DNA of 32,535 nucleotides from Bacillota bacterium (GCA_012518675.1 JAAYRR010000055.1:1-32535), one strand, 5' to 3'; shown: positions 1-8,960, numbered from the stretch's first letter. Made by a program: numbers and translations. Notes: a model not told the origin generated them from the letters alone.

Positions 1-652
1 ACCTACTGTAAAGCTTAAAATTTTCCAGGTTTAACATGACCAGGCCTATTTTATCCTGTTTTATCCCGCCATGGGCGGCGATCATTTTTTTTAACTGTTT
101 CCGGAAATACTGGTATGTATAAAACCCTGTTAGTTCATCTTGAATTGCTTTTTTTGTTAGCCTATTTTTTAGGGAGAGTTCTAATTCGCTGTAATTACCT
201 ATGAACCAGCTGAACAAAAAAAAAGCGGCTGATAAAAAAATGTTTTCTCTTAGGTTGGTATCATTTCTATGCAGACAAAAAAGGTAGTTTCCGAAATTTA
301 CCAAGGTGCTATACAGGGAAACAGCATGACCCCATTTTAGTCCAAAGTGCAAGCTATAAAAAATAACAGGTAATAAAAATAACATTTTAAAACTGCTATT
401 GTTTCCTCCCGTAAGATATAGCAACAAGGTAATGAGGATGGGAGGCAAGGCCAGCTGCAGATGATCAGCAATGACCGGGTCTATCATACGGGCACGACGG
501 TTCATTGTATGCAGGTAAAGGAGTGCAAAATAAACAGGAAGTGAAACAAAAATTATTGGCCACCAAAAAGCAACCCTAAAAACAGCCCTTGATAACAAAG
601 CGGTTACCAAAATAGCAGTGACAGCTGCAGTAAAGACTATAGCCAGGGGCAT
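1..652 (-). CDS. Membrane-bound GGDEF protein (putative diguanylate cyclase), N-terminal part
   Basis: The frame stays open from an ATG at 652 down to base 1, where the window cuts it, giving 217 residues. Several hydrophobic segments (about residues 3-25, 30-48, 66-82, 88-103 and 135-153) form a multi-pass membrane sensor region. The sequence then becomes typical of the start of a GGDEF domain: DELTGFYTYQYF at 172-183 and IGLVMLNLENFK at 202-213. The catalytic GG(D/E)EF loop would lie beyond the edge, so activity cannot be judged. AGGAAG sits seven bases before the ATG. An in-frame TTG at 688 is an alternative start and would add 12 residues. Diguanylate cyclases make c-di-GMP from two GTP at the inner face of the membrane. 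It is transcribed divergently from the MFS gene. The GGDEF family call is firm; the signal sensed is unknown. Confidence 0.82.
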   Translation of the reverse strand, partial: MPLAIVFTAAVTAILVTALLSRAVFRVAFWWPIIFVSLPVYFALLYLHTMNRRARMIDPVIADHLQLALPPILITLLLYLTGGNNSSFKMLFLLPVIFYSLHFGLKWGHAVSLYSTLVNFGNYLFCLHRNDTNLRENIFLSAAFFLFSWFIGNYSELELSLKNRLTKKAIQDELTGFYTYQYFRKQLKKMIAAHGGIKQDKIGLVMLNLENFKLYSR

Positions 653-941
653 GGGCGGCCTTCCTGTTTGTGATGCTTTTATTTTCAAATAACAATACAC
701 CTCGCAAAACGTTAGCAAGGGAGGAATTTAGCTTTATTAGATATTAAGTTCGCTAAATTAGTAGTTAATCCTGCAAAAAAAGCTTAATTTCCTGGATATA
801 TTTCCAATTTCAGCGGCAGACATATACCCTAATATTAAAAACCTTGTGGCAAATATGTCATTTATGAATATAGTAAACAATATAAATAAAAGAGGCTATT
901 TAGTTTGGAAAAAAATTATTAATTAAAGGAAGATGTGTTAA
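653..941. other. Divergent intergenic region with an 8-bp inverted repeat
   Basis: This AT-rich spacer lies between two divergently read genes and must carry both promoters, but no confident -35/-10 pair stands out. AATTTAGC at 725-732 is mirrored exactly by GCTAAATT at 752-759, with a 19-base spacer, and could be an operator for either gene. A ribosome binding site, AAAGGAAG at 925-932, serves the TTG start at 942. No coding frame is seen here. Confidence 0.5.
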
Positions 942-2228
942 TTGGTTCGCAGACAAGGTTTGGCTACAAAAATCCACTATGGCTGGGTTGTAATTTCGTT
1001 GGGCTTGCTGGTCACCACCGGAGCGCATGGTTTTGGTCGCATGGCCTATACACTTATACTGCCGGAAATGGGTAAAGGGTTGGGGATTACATTTACCCAG
1101 GTAGGTTTGTTGCAGGCTGGAAATATGGCGGGGTACCTTCTGTTTGCGCTTGTTGGCGGAATGCTGGCTTCTATGTACGGTAGCCGTATCGTAATCACTC
1201 TTTCCCTTATGTTGATGGGCATAACTATGTTACTGACAGGAATGGCGTCTTCATTTAAATTTGCCCTGATTATGCGCTTGTTTACCGGCATCGGCAACGG
1301 GGGTGCCTATGTTGTGGCGGTGGCGCTGGGTACCTCCTGGTTTGCCATGCAGCGGCGGGGGTTTGCTACGGGAATTGTAACCGGCGGCATCGGGGCCGGT
1401 ACATTGCTCAGTGGTATCATTGTCCCTGCTATTTTCAGGATTTATGGTGCCCGGGGTTGGCCTTTGGCCTGGTATTACCTGGGCGGCTTGATCCTAATTA
1501 TTGCAGTTGTTTGCGGCATATTTTTGAGAAACAGGCCTGCCGACTTAGGCTTGTCATTGGTCGGTTCTGAAAGGAAAAACGTTCTGTCGAAAACAATGGT
1601 AAGAAGCAAGGCCGGTAACCTGCAATGGGGGCTGATCTATGGGGTTAAGGAAGTCTGGTATATTGGTATTGTGTATTTTATGTACGGTTTTTCTTATGTG
1701 ATCTATATGACCTATTTTAAAGCCTTTCTTTTGGATGCCGGTGTAGCTGATGCCCAGGCCAGTATGATGTGGGCCTTGGCCGGGGGGGTAAGCATTTTTT
1801 GCGGTGTGATTTGGGGTAGTATTTCTGATGTTTTAGGCCGGGGGAAGGGTGCGGCGCTGGCTTATTTAACATTGGCTCTTTCCTATTTGATCTTTGCGGT
1901 CTTTAATTCCCAGGGGGCTTTTTATGTTTCAACTGTACTTTTTGGTTTAAGTGCCTGGAGCATACCTACTATTATGGGTGCCGCGGTTGGGGATCATGTG
2001 GGCCCCGATTTGGCGCAAGCAGGTGTGGGCTTTGTAACACTGTTTTTTGGTTTGGGTCAGGTTTTTGGCCCGGTCCTAGGGGGCTACTTACGCGACGCAA
2101 CCGGGGCCTTTGGCATTTCTTTTATAGTGGCTGCTGCAGTTTCCCTGCTGGGGCTGTTTGGGTCGCTGTTACTGCTTAAAAAAAACCGGACCGAGGCCTT
2201 GCCGGGGACGGAAATGAAAAAGGCTTGA
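942..2228 (+). CDS. MFS transporter, 12 membrane segments
   Basis: The 428-residue protein is hydrophobic throughout, with about 12 membrane helices in two halves separated by a polar loop near residues 205-230 (ERKNVLSKTMVRSKAGN). This is the usual architecture of the major facilitator superfamily. The HYGWVVISLGLLV start and the HGFGRMAYTLILPEM segment resemble the YbfB/YjiJ and oxalate/formate antiporter-like branches, which move small organic anions or drugs across the cytoplasmic membrane. The substrate cannot be named from sequence. The start is TTG at 942, nine bases after AAAGGAAG; no better start is available. It stands alone: the upstream gene is divergent and the downstream deacetylase is convergent, leaving about 50 bases with no clear terminator. 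Confidence 0.88.
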   Translation: MVRRQGLATKIHYGWVVISLGLLVTTGAHGFGRMAYTLILPEMGKGLGITFTQVGLLQAGNMAGYLLFALVGGMLASMYGSRIVITLSLMLMGITMLLTGMASSFKFALIMRLFTGIGNGGAYVVAVALGTSWFAMQRRGFATGIVTGGIGAGTLLSGIIVPAIFRIYGARGWPLAWYYLGGLILIIAVVCGIFLRNRPADLGLSLVGSERKNVLSKTMVRSKAGNLQWGLIYGVKEVWYIGIVYFMYGFSYVIYMTYFKAFLLDAGVADAQASMMWALAGGVSIFCGVIWGSISDVLGRGKGAALAYLTLALSYLIFAVFNSQGAFYVSTVLFGLSAWSIPTIMGAAVGDHVGPDLAQAGVGFVTLFFGLGQVFGPVLGGYLRDATGAFGISFIVAAAVSLLGLFGSLLLLKKNRTEALPGTEMKKA

Positions 2229-2280
2229 TGGTGTGCAGTTGATCACTGTGCGGCCGCTTATGTTTGTAAAAGGTAGATTT

Positions 2281-3291
2281 TTACTGTTCATGCTCATCTG
2301 CAACGCCTGTGGCAACACTTTCATTCCAAGTTGCAAGCAGGGTAGAAACAGATACTGGTTGCAAACCGCGTGCCTGTAATCCTTGGATGATTTCCGGCAG
2401 AGCTGTGAGTGTATTCCGGTACCCCTCATGCAGGAGGATAATGGAACCCGGCTGGACCTGTTCCATAACCTTTTTGACAATTTTTTCGGGGGGTGGTTCT
2501 TCCCAGTCGCGGGGATCAACGTCCCAATAAACCAACTTTTGTTGCAAGTCCTTTGCTGCAGCAAGTATGTCTGCAGAGCCACGCCCGTACGGGGGGCGCA
2601 TGAAGACAATTTCTTGTCCTCCTGCTTCATAAATGTGCGCTGTTGTTTTCTGTAAGTCGGCGGCAACTTGTTTCGGTGTAAGCTTATCCAAACGATCATG
2701 TTGCCAGGAATGGCCTCCCAGTTCGCTGCCCTGCGCAACAATCTTTTCCAATATTTCGGGATAAAGAACAGCCTGCCGCCCCACGACAAAAAATGTAGCC
2801 TGCAGCCCATAGGCTTGCAACACTGCCAAGTATTGTTCAGTCATTTGGGGACAGGGACCATCGTCAAAAGTAAGGGCCACCTTATCTGGGACATTAAGCC
2901 TATAGAAGGCTGCCGGCGCCGCGGGCGGCAAGCTGTTTTCACCAACATTGCCTTCCCAAGGCGGTGGGTATTTTTCTTTCGGTGTTTCCTCCACGGGAAG
3001 GGCTATAGTTTCCAGGGCGCCTGCTGTTGTTGCTGCCCCCTGCTGAGGCTGGATGCCTGGGTTTGCCATCAACTGGGGCTGTGTTTGCACGGTGGGTTCA
3101 GCTTGCGGCAGATCATTTTCCGGCAGGATGTTTTGTTGTACAGGCTGGGTCAGTGTTGGCGGGGCCAGTTGGGGATGTAACTGCAAGTCTAAAAAGGCAG
3201 TGTGGGCAGGGGCAAACAGGGATAAGGGATGGAAAATAATGCAGAAAAAAACAATTGATCCTACAAAAATTTGCAGATCATGCCGTAACAT
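2281..3291 (-). CDS. Secreted or membrane-anchored polysaccharide deacetylase (NodB domain)
   Basis: A 336-residue protein with an N-terminal hydrophobic signal/anchor (residues 8-27). A Pro/Gln-rich linker to about residue 128 probably spans the cell wall. The NodB domain of carbohydrate esterase family 4 follows. All five family motifs are visible: TFDDGP (141-146, catalytic base and metal Asp), GHSWQH (193-198, metal histidines), RPPYG (232-236), DPRDW (259-263) and LLHEG (286-290). The last has Glu where Asp is commonest, but the catalytic His is kept. Such enzymes remove N-acetyl groups from peptidoglycan or related glycans outside the membrane. AAAGGAGAG about 11 bases before the ATG at 3291 supports the start. 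It is a single gene; the exact glycan is not predictable. Confidence 0.9.
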   Translation of the reverse strand: MLRHDLQIFVGSIVFFCIIFHPLSLFAPAHTAFLDLQLHPQLAPPTLTQPVQQNILPENDLPQAEPTVQTQPQLMANPGIQPQQGAATTAGALETIALPVEETPKEKYPPPWEGNVGENSLPPAAPAAFYRLNVPDKVALTFDDGPCPQMTEQYLAVLQAYGLQATFFVVGRQAVLYPEILEKIVAQGSELGGHSWQHDRLDKLTPKQVAADLQKTTAHIYEAGGQEIVFMRPPYGRGSADILAAAKDLQQKLVYWDVDPRDWEEPPPEKIVKKVMEQVQPGSIILLHEGYRNTLTALPEIIQGLQARGLQPVSVSTLLATWNESVATGVADEHEQ

Positions 3292-3634
3292 TTATATAAT
3301 ACTCTCCTTTAAGGGGTCTTCTTTATATATTAAGACGTTTAATTTACGATTTGGTTCCGGTACAGGGCATTTTTGACAAATTTAGGGAGGTTACATTTTT
3401 AAAACCAGAAAAGGTGTAGTAATTTAGGTTATAAAGATTTCCCGGGAAATAGCTTTTTCGACAAAGACCCTGCCTTGTGCAAAATAAAGGTGTTTTTCCC
3501 GGGGCAGGCGGGTTTGCTGTCCAAAGGGTTAAATTTTTTTATCCAAAAAGGCCTCCTAAGAGTTCTTGGAAATGGATCCGCAGCTGTAGGTAAGGATCGG
3601 TTTTTGGCAGGTTTGTGCAGGGTGGATTTTAGGG
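3292..3634. other. Intergenic region between deacetylase and aldolase genes
   Basis: No supported gene lies here. Short frames on both strands lack ribosome binding sites and resemble no family. It must hold the deacetylase promoter and the 3' end of the aldolase transcript. The one striking element is a perfect 14-base palindrome at 3437-3450 (ATTTCCCGGGAAAT). A partial copy of its core, TTTCCCGGG, lies near 3495. No T-rich terminator is clear. Confidence 0.5.
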
Positions 3635-4369
3635 CTAGCATTGCAGTTCCTCCAAGATCGTTTTGGTTCTACTGGTACCGATTCTATCGGCCCCGGCTTG
3701 AACCATTTGTAACAGATTCTTGAGGGTGGCAATGCCACCGGCAGCTTTTACGCCGCAACGGTTGCCAACGGTTTTGCGCATCAGTTGGACATCGGCAACA
3801 GTAGCCCCGCCCGGGCCAAAACCGGTCGATGTTTTAACATATTTTGCCCCCGCGGCTAAAGCTATTTGACAGGCGGCGGTTATTTCTGCAGGAGTCAGGT
3901 AGCCAGTTTCTAAAATGACCTTAAGCGGTGCGGGGGTGGCTTCAACTACAGTTTGGATATCTGCCTGCAGCGCCTGGAAACGCTTGGATTTTAAATAACC
4001 CAGATGCAAAACCATGTCCAGCTCGGTGGCGCCATTCTTAAAGGCTTCTACAGCCTCCAAGGCTTTTAAACATGTAGTCTGCCTGCCTAAGGGAAACCCC
4101 ACTACAGCGCAGACGCCGGTTTTGCTGCCCGCCAGCACGCGGCAGGCTGCGGCCACATCGACGACATGGACACAGGCAGTATAGCATCCTGCCTGCCGGG
4201 CCAGGGTGAGGCCATTGTGGAGCTGTTGATCGGTGAGGTCTGGGGCCAGAAGAGCATGATCAATCAAGCGGGCCGCTTTCATTTTATCTAACAAATTTGT
4301 TGCCTGGTACAAAAGGCTGTTTGCAAGACGGTCCAAACCGGTTGGTAAAAACTGCATATTGTAAGGCAT
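3635..4369 (-). CDS. deoC: Deoxyribose-phosphate aldolase
   Basis: Cleaves 2-deoxyribose 5-phosphate to glyceraldehyde 3-phosphate and acetaldehyde in deoxynucleoside catabolism (cytoplasm, TIM barrel). Family marks are IDHALLAPDLT (36-46), VVGFPLG (89-95), ELDMVLHLGYLKS (117-129, with the catalytic Asp), VKTSTGFGPGG (178-188, Schiff-base Lys) and VKAAGGI (207-213, second catalytic Lys). The open frame gives 244 residues, but DeoC proteins are usually about 215-225. Met30, an ATG at 4282, would give 215 residues and align with the family start, so the first 29 residues may be untranslated. Neither start has a convincing ribosome binding site. No other nucleoside-catabolism gene adjoins it, although a guanine deaminase lies about 20 kb away. 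Confidence 0.93.
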   Translation of the reverse strand: MPYNMQFLPTGLDRLANSLLYQATNLLDKMKAARLIDHALLAPDLTDQQLHNGLTLARQAGCYTACVHVVDVAAACRVLAGSKTGVCAVVGFPLGRQTTCLKALEAVEAFKNGATELDMVLHLGYLKSKRFQALQADIQTVVEATPAPLKVILETGYLTPAEITAACQIALAAGAKYVKTSTGFGPGGATVADVQLMRKTVGNRCGVKAAGGIATLKNLLQMVQAGADRIGTSRTKTILEELQC

Positions 4370-4563
4370 TTCAGTTTAAGGTTTAATTTTTAGGTTGTCT
4401 GCAGCCACGGTCCCTACCAGGCGGACACCCCCTGTTAAAGTATTTTTAGAACTATTAACCACATAGGTCAATCAGGAACAACACAGGGTCTTTAGAAGTG
4501 CAACATGGGCCTGCAGGAAAATTGGGATTGCTTTTGCCGGCAGTTATGGGGAATGCTGCAATT

Positions 4564-5286
4564 TTAAAGAATCTGGCTTAAAAATTCCTTGGTCCGGGCG
4601 GCCTGCGGGTGACGGAAAATTTGTTCGGGAGGGCCTTCTTCAGCAATAACGCCTCCGTCCAGGAAAATAACACGATCGGCTGCCTCCCGGGCAAAGCCCA
4701 TTTCATGGGAAACTACGATCATGGTCATGCCATCCCGGGCCAGTTGTTTCATCACGTTTAAAACTTCCTTGATCATTTCTGGGTCCAGGGCTGAGGTGGG
4801 TTCATCGAAAAGCATCACCTTGGGCTGCATGGCCAGTGCCCGGGCGATGGCCACCCGCTGCTGCTGCCCCCCGGAAAGGTGACGGGGGTAGGCGTTGGCT
4901 TTATCCCGTAGGCCAACCCTTTCCAGCTGAATCAGGGCCAGTTTACCGGCCTCCCGGGGAGCCATTTTTTTAACACGCAGGGGTGCCAGGCTGATGTTTT
5001 CCAAGGTTGTTTTATGGGGAAAAAGGTTGAAATGTTGAAAAACCATGCCCATATTCTGTCTGACATGGTTTAAATTTACCCCCGGCGCACAGATATTTAC
5101 CCCATCGATAATGATTTCTCCTGTTTGTGGTATTTCCAGCAGGTTGAGGCAGCGTAAAAAGGTGCTTTTGCCCGAACCGCTGGCCCCAATAATGACCACT
5201 ACTTCCCCCTTTTCAATATCCGTGGTGATACCGTGTAGGACATGTAGTTGATCAAAACTTTTGTGCAGATTTCGCACTTTAATCAC
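4564..5286 (-). CDS. glnQ: Polar amino acid ABC transporter, ATP-binding protein
   Basis: A 240-residue ATPase of the GlnQ/HisP family that powers amino acid import from the cytoplasmic side. Visible motifs are Walker [10 protein letters not shown] (34-42), Q-loop Gln84 in [11 protein letters not shown], signature LSGGQ (137-141), Walker B VMLFDEP (157-163) and the switch His194 in VVSHE. Length is normal. The start is GTG at 5286, overlapping the end of the permease gene by eight bases, with GGAGG about ten bases upstream, so the two are translationally coupled. It is the last gene of the importer operon. Substrate specificity (glutamine, arginine, histidine or other) is set by the binding protein and cannot be fixed here, so the symbol denotes the family. 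Confidence 0.95.
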   Translation of the reverse strand: MIKVRNLHKSFDQLHVLHGITTDIEKGEVVVIIGASGSGKSTFLRCLNLLEIPQTGEIIIDGVNICAPGVNLNHVRQNMGMVFQHFNLFPHKTTLENISLAPLRVKKMAPREAGKLALIQLERVGLRDKANAYPRHLSGGQQQRVAIARALAMQPKVMLFDEPTSALDPEMIKEVLNVMKQLARDGMTMIVVSHEMGFAREAADRVIFLDGGVIAEEGPPEQIFRHPQAARTKEFLSQIL

Positions 5287-5938
5287 TGGTTTGCAACCTC
5301 CTCTCCAGGTAGCCTAAAATTTTGGAAAGCGTATAGGTGATGACAAAATAAATAAGGGCGATTGCTGTAAAAATTTCAAAATCCTTATAGGTCCTGGTGC
5401 GAATATGTTCTCCGGCACGCATCAGCTCTGTTAAAGCGATGACGGACAGCAGCGAGGAATCCTTAATCAGCATAATCAGTTCATTGACCAATGGGGGGAT
5501 GACCCGGCGGAAGGCCTGGGGTAAAATTACATGGATCATGGCTGCAGTCCCGCTCATGCCCAGGGAACGCGCGGCTTCCATTTGTCCTTTATCGATGGAT
5601 TGGATTCCCGCACGGACAATTTCAGCCACATAGGCGCCGCTATTAATGGAAAGCCCGATCGCTGCAGCTGCCCGGCGGTCAAGATCAATACCCAGTTGGG
5701 GCAGGCCGTAATAAAGAATAAAAAGCTGTACCAACAGCGGTGTGCCGCGAATAAATTCGATGTAAGCTCCGGAGGCAAGTTTGAGGAACTGGAAACGGGA
5801 AAGCCGGGCCAGCGCAACAAATGAACCAATACAGAAGCCCAATGTTACGGCCAGGGAAGAAATGCGCAATGTTTCCCGCAAACCAAGCATTAGGAAAGGC
5901 CAGTTATTAATAACTACGGAATAATCAAGAAATTTCAT
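5279..5938 (-). CDS. Polar amino acid ABC transporter, permease
   Basis: A 219-residue inner-membrane subunit of the HisM/GlnP type. [12 protein letters not shown] (about 62-73) is typical of amino acid permeases. The EAA loop that docks on the ATPase is at about 106-129 ([19 protein letters not shown]...). About five membrane helices are present. The frame is open further upstream to 6169, but the ATG at 5938 is preferred: it is preceded by GGAGGTG with eight bases of spacing, and the extra 77 residues are not membrane-protein-like. Only one permease gene is present, so it probably works as a homodimer. It follows the binding-protein gene after a 428-base structured spacer. Confidence 0.94.
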   Translation of the reverse strand: MKFLDYSVVINNWPFLMLGLRETLRISSLAVTLGFCIGSFVALARLSRFQFLKLASGAYIEFIRGTPLLVQLFILYYGLPQLGIDLDRRAAAAIGLSINSGAYVAEIVRAGIQSIDKGQMEAARSLGMSGTAAMIHVILPQAFRRVIPPLVNELIMLIKDSSLLSVIALTELMRAGEHIRTRTYKDFEIFTAIALIYFVITYTLSKILGYLERRLQTSD

Positions 5939-6366
5939 CAGGCAACACCTCCATATAAGCTGATGTGTCTCTAGAAGCAGACCGGCCGGCCAACAAGAGG
6001 GGGGTGCCTTGCGGTTGGTTTCATGACTTGTTTGTAAGCTGTCCTTAAAACCAAGCGCGGTCACGCTATGGGTATGATATTCGTGCCTCGGATTGGTTTC
6101 GGGGGCGGCATTTCTGCCAACCACCAGATATATCCCCCTGGTTGCGGTAAGCCGGGGGCCGGTCCACATGTTTCCCCAGCCGGTTCCCGGGCTACAAACC
6201 GGGAAACCGGCTGGTCATAAGAAAGGCAAAGCGCGTGGCGCTTTGCCTTCGGCCAGCCCTGTTTTGAAGCTGGGGAGAAAAAGAAGTTTTTACCGGTTCC
6301 AAAGCTATGGCAGGAACCTTCAGCTTAGAATTGCCGTAAACCTAAGTTTGCCACAGCAGCTCCCCA
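5939..6366 (-). other. Hairpin-rich spacer inside the ABC importer operon
   Basis: No gene is supported in these 428 bases; the open frame running upstream of the permease has no ribosome binding site and odd composition. Two strong RNA hairpins lie side by side. In one, 6176-6190 pairs with 6199-6214 (15 base pairs, one bulged base, eight-base loop). In the other, 6223-6234 pairs with 6238-6249 (12 base pairs, three-base loop). Neither has a long T tract on the minus strand. Between a binding-protein gene and its permease, such structures commonly slow 3' decay or partly terminate, giving more binding protein than membrane subunits. That role is inference. Confidence 0.6.
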
Positions 6367-7134
6367 TTAGAACCATTTGTTAATGAATTCGTCAAATTTG
6401 CCACTTTCTTTTAGATCTGCTAAAACGTTGTTGATTTCTGTCAACAATTCTGTGTTTTCCTTTTTGACGGCAATACCGAAATATTCTTCGGTAAAGGCGC
6501 CGCCAACGGTTTTACAGCCGCCTTTAATTTCAATGTAACGTTCGGCAACGGGGATGTCGATAATAATAGCGTCTACACGCTTATTGGCCAGATCAAGAAA
6601 ACCCTCGTTGATTTTGTTATATTGCCTGATATTTTCTTTTTCAAAACGTTCATGGGCTTCCAGATCGCCCGTTGTACCTAATTGGACAGCGACAATTAGG
6701 CCCTCCAGGTCATCAACACTTTCAATGTTTTCTTCGTCTTCCAGGACGACCACCGTTTGGCCGGCAAAGTGGTAAGGATCGGAAAAATCTACTTCCTCCA
6801 GGCGTAAGTCTGTAATGGTAATACCAGCAACTGCCATGTCGATTCTGTTGGAATTCAAGGCCTGGGTCAGGCCGCCAAATTCCATGTCTTCAATAACCAG
6901 TTCTTTGCCCAGGGCAGCGGCGATGGCTTTGGCTATATCAACGTCAAACCCATCCACTTCATTTTCCTCATTGCGGAATTCAAAAGGAGGAAAGTCCGCA
7001 TTGGTGCCCATCACCAGCTTTTCAGTATCCTCCGGATCTGGATCCTGGCCTGTTTCCTGGGTGCTTGTACAGCCGGAAACAACCAAAGCCAAAACGGCAC
7101 AACAAAGAACAGCATAAAACAAAAACTTTTTCAA
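6367..7134 (-). CDS. Amino acid ABC transporter substrate-binding lipoprotein
   Basis: A 255-residue family 3 solute-binding protein. It has a lipoprotein signal peptide with lipobox VSGC and lipidated Cys22, then an acidic linker (STQETGQDPDPEDTE). The mature domain shows NADFPPFEFRN, VDGFDVDIAKAIAAAL, ALNSNRIDMAVAGIT and VDFSDPY, typical of binding proteins for polar amino acids. It would capture substrate outside the membrane and pass it to the permease and ATPase encoded downstream. The start is TTG at 7134, about six bases after GAGGGGAG. An extended -10 box lies about 40 bases upstream. The ligand cannot be assigned reliably; glutamine, arginine or cystine are all possible. Confidence 0.94.
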   Translation of the reverse strand: MKKFLFYAVLCCAVLALVVSGCTSTQETGQDPDPEDTEKLVMGTNADFPPFEFRNEENEVDGFDVDIAKAIAAALGKELVIEDMEFGGLTQALNSNRIDMAVAGITITDLRLEEVDFSDPYHFAGQTVVVLEDEENIESVDDLEGLIVAVQLGTTGDLEAHERFEKENIRQYNKINEGFLDLANKRVDAIIIDIPVAERYIEIKGGCKTVGGAFTEEYFGIAVKKENTELLTEINNVLADLKESGKFDEFINKWF

Positions 7135-7171
7135 AGATGCTCCCCTCTCTCTATTTAAATTGGTTTTAAAT

Positions 7172-7180
7172 ATTATATCA
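7172..7180 (-). promoter_or_regulatory. Extended -10 promoter element for the ABC importer operon
   Basis: On the minus strand this reads TGATATAAT, a consensus -10 with the TGN extension. It lies just upstream of the TTG start at 7134. No good -35 is seen at 16-18 bases; extended -10 promoters can work without one. The same element occurs in mirror image at 7242-7250, serving the opposite strand. Confidence 0.45.
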
Positions 7181-7220
7181 TAATTTACTGCCCGGTGGTT
7201 GGAAGGCGGTTAAAATAATT

Positions 7221-7250
7221 TTGGAGGCAAAGCATAGTTTATGATATAAT
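7221..7250 (+). promoter_or_regulatory. Promoter for the copper-amine-oxidase-domain lipoprotein gene
   Basis: TTGGAG at 7221-7226, an 18-base spacer and TATAAT at 7245-7250, with the TGN extension at 7242-7244. Transcription would begin near 7257, about 75 bases before the ATG at 7334. Bases 7239-7250 are the exact inverse of 7172-7183, so the two divergent promoters share a 12-base inverted repeat. Confidence 0.55.
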
Positions 7251-7333
7251 TATTGTACTTAATTAAGGTTATTTAATTTAAAAGGGGAATGTTCCCAGTA
7301 TGTTCCTGAGCTTAAAAAAAGGAAGTGATATTT

Positions 7334-8932
7334 ATGTCGGGCTCCCCACGAAAAAAAGGTTTATGGGTCCAGTTTTTAGCGTTGCTTATGGTTTTAGTAA
7401 CGGTTTTGCCCCTTGCCGGTTGTTTGGACAACCATGCCGACTTGAAAAAGGGTTTTATGCAGAATATGGAGGTTAAATCCTGCAGGAGCAGCGGGACTTT
7501 TTCCGTGGTTAACAATATTTCCACCGAACAATTAAACCCACAGGCACAAAAACTTTTTTCAGTGCTGGAAAAAGGACTGGCTTTGGAAACGGCTATGCAA
7601 AGTGCCACTTCCATGAAGATGGTACTTGTCCCTGCAGACGCTGAGGCGTGTAATCTTTTGGGGTGGGATTACCCCCAGGCGCCGGCTTTTGATTTTTATG
7701 TGGATGAAGGGAAAATAGCCCTGCAAACGTCTGCCGATGCCCGCTGCCTGGTGATAGATCCTGCTGAAACAGGCCTGGCTGCCCCCGAAGCCGATTTTGA
7801 TTTTTCCGCTGTGTTTGGTACTGATTATCTGCAGGGGCAGACAGATAAGGCCTACGCGTTTGCGAAAGCCTTGATTAAGGATTTTGACTTTCCACTTTCT
7901 CGGGTGGAATCGTTGGGTACTGAAACGTTGCAGCTTCCGGACGGCACTGTTACAACGCGCAAAATTAAAGTCAACCTTGATTTTGAAGAGATCTTGGCCC
8001 TGATTACTTACACAGCAGAATATCTGTCTGAAAGTGAGGCCTTTAAGGACTATGTGCTTTTTTCTGTGCGTGAGCCCCTGGAAAAAATGGTGGCGGAGGG
8101 GGCCTTACCGCCGGAGGAAATGCCTTCCCCGGAGGAAATAGAAAAGCTTGCGGAAACAAACTACCAACAACTGCAAAGCAGTCTTTCCGAAGCGGTGGCC
8201 TACCTGCGCGGGGTTTCTCCTGCCCTGTTAAAAAAACAGTTTGGTCTTGATCTGTCCGCAACAGAAGAATATTATCTGGATCAAGCAGGTTTTATCAGGA
8301 AAACCATAAGCACCTACCAGCTTAAAGCCGAACATGAAATGCTAAAATCAATTTTAGGTACGCCGCAGTTGGATCTGACTGTAAATTCAGAGCAAATTTT
8401 ATGGGATATCAACAAACCGGTAGAGGTGGTTTTTCCCGCTGCAGATGAACAGGTTTCCCTTTTTGCTTTGATGGCAGATCCTGATTTGCGGGCAGAGATT
8501 GGAGAGGGTCCCCTCTCCTTGTTTGTTAACTTGCTGGCGTCCCTAAATGCCGCGGCAGTTTCGGCAGCCCGGGCAAACCTGGTAATCGATCTTGAAAACA
8601 ACCTGTGCCTGTTAAACGGCGAGGCTGTAGATTTAGCCCCGGCTCCTTATAAGGAAGGGGAAACCCTGATGGTGCCGTTCCGTGCCTTGGCAGAGCTGGC
8701 CGGCGGGGAAATACAATGGATGCCGGAAAATAAACAGGCTTGTTACCAGGATGAACGTGTGGAAATGAAGTTTGCCTCCGGCAGTAAAAAAGCTTATGTA
8801 AACGGTGTAGAAAAAGAATTGACTGTGGCTGCTGTTGTTAGAGATGGCCGGCTGATGATCCCTGCCTGGTTGGCGGGTGAAATGGGACAGTATTTTGCTA
8901 CAGTGGAAAATTCGATCGTTTTTGTCTTTTAA
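7334..8932 (+). CDS. Lipoprotein with C-terminal copper amine oxidase N-terminal-like domain
   Basis: A 532-residue exported protein. The signal peptide ends in lipobox LAGC with Cys30, so it should be anchored on the outer face of the membrane. Residues of about 35-410 match no family I recognise; they are acidic and moderately helical. The last 115 residues or so show the repeated beta pattern of the copper amine oxidase N-terminal-like domain (VPFRALAELAGGEIQWMPE, then YVNGVEKELTVAAVVRDGR and LMIPAWLAGEMG). This domain is frequent in surface proteins of clostridia and is not itself catalytic. AGGAAG before the ATG at 7334 fits better than the GTG at 7325, which overlaps it. It has its own promoter and terminator. 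The function is probably envelope-related, but unknown. Confidence 0.8.
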   Translation: MSGSPRKKGLWVQFLALLMVLVTVLPLAGCLDNHADLKKGFMQNMEVKSCRSSGTFSVVNNISTEQLNPQAQKLFSVLEKGLALETAMQSATSMKMVLVPADAEACNLLGWDYPQAPAFDFYVDEGKIALQTSADARCLVIDPAETGLAAPEADFDFSAVFGTDYLQGQTDKAYAFAKALIKDFDFPLSRVESLGTETLQLPDGTVTTRKIKVNLDFEEILALITYTAEYLSESEAFKDYVLFSVREPLEKMVAEGALPPEEMPSPEEIEKLAETNYQQLQSSLSEAVAYLRGVSPALLKKQFGLDLSATEEYYLDQAGFIRKTISTYQLKAEHEMLKSILGTPQLDLTVNSEQILWDINKPVEVVFPAADEQVSLFALMADPDLRAEIGEGPLSLFVNLLASLNAAAVSAARANLVIDLENNLCLLNGEAVDLAPAPYKEGETLMVPFRALAELAGGEIQWMPENKQACYQDERVEMKFASGSKKAYVNGVEKELTVAAVVRDGRLMIPAWLAGEMGQYFATVENSIVFVF

Positions 8933-8960
8933 ATAATCAGGTAATGATCTTTTTTGGTGG

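Noticed and set aside
2169-2810. 213-codon minus-strand frame
   Set aside because: Shadow of the polysaccharide deacetylase gene, whose own frame has all five NodB motifs.
5939-6169. 77-residue N-terminal extension of the permease
   Set aside because: The permease ATG at 5938 has an ideal GGAGGTG site; the upstream residues have no membrane or family character.
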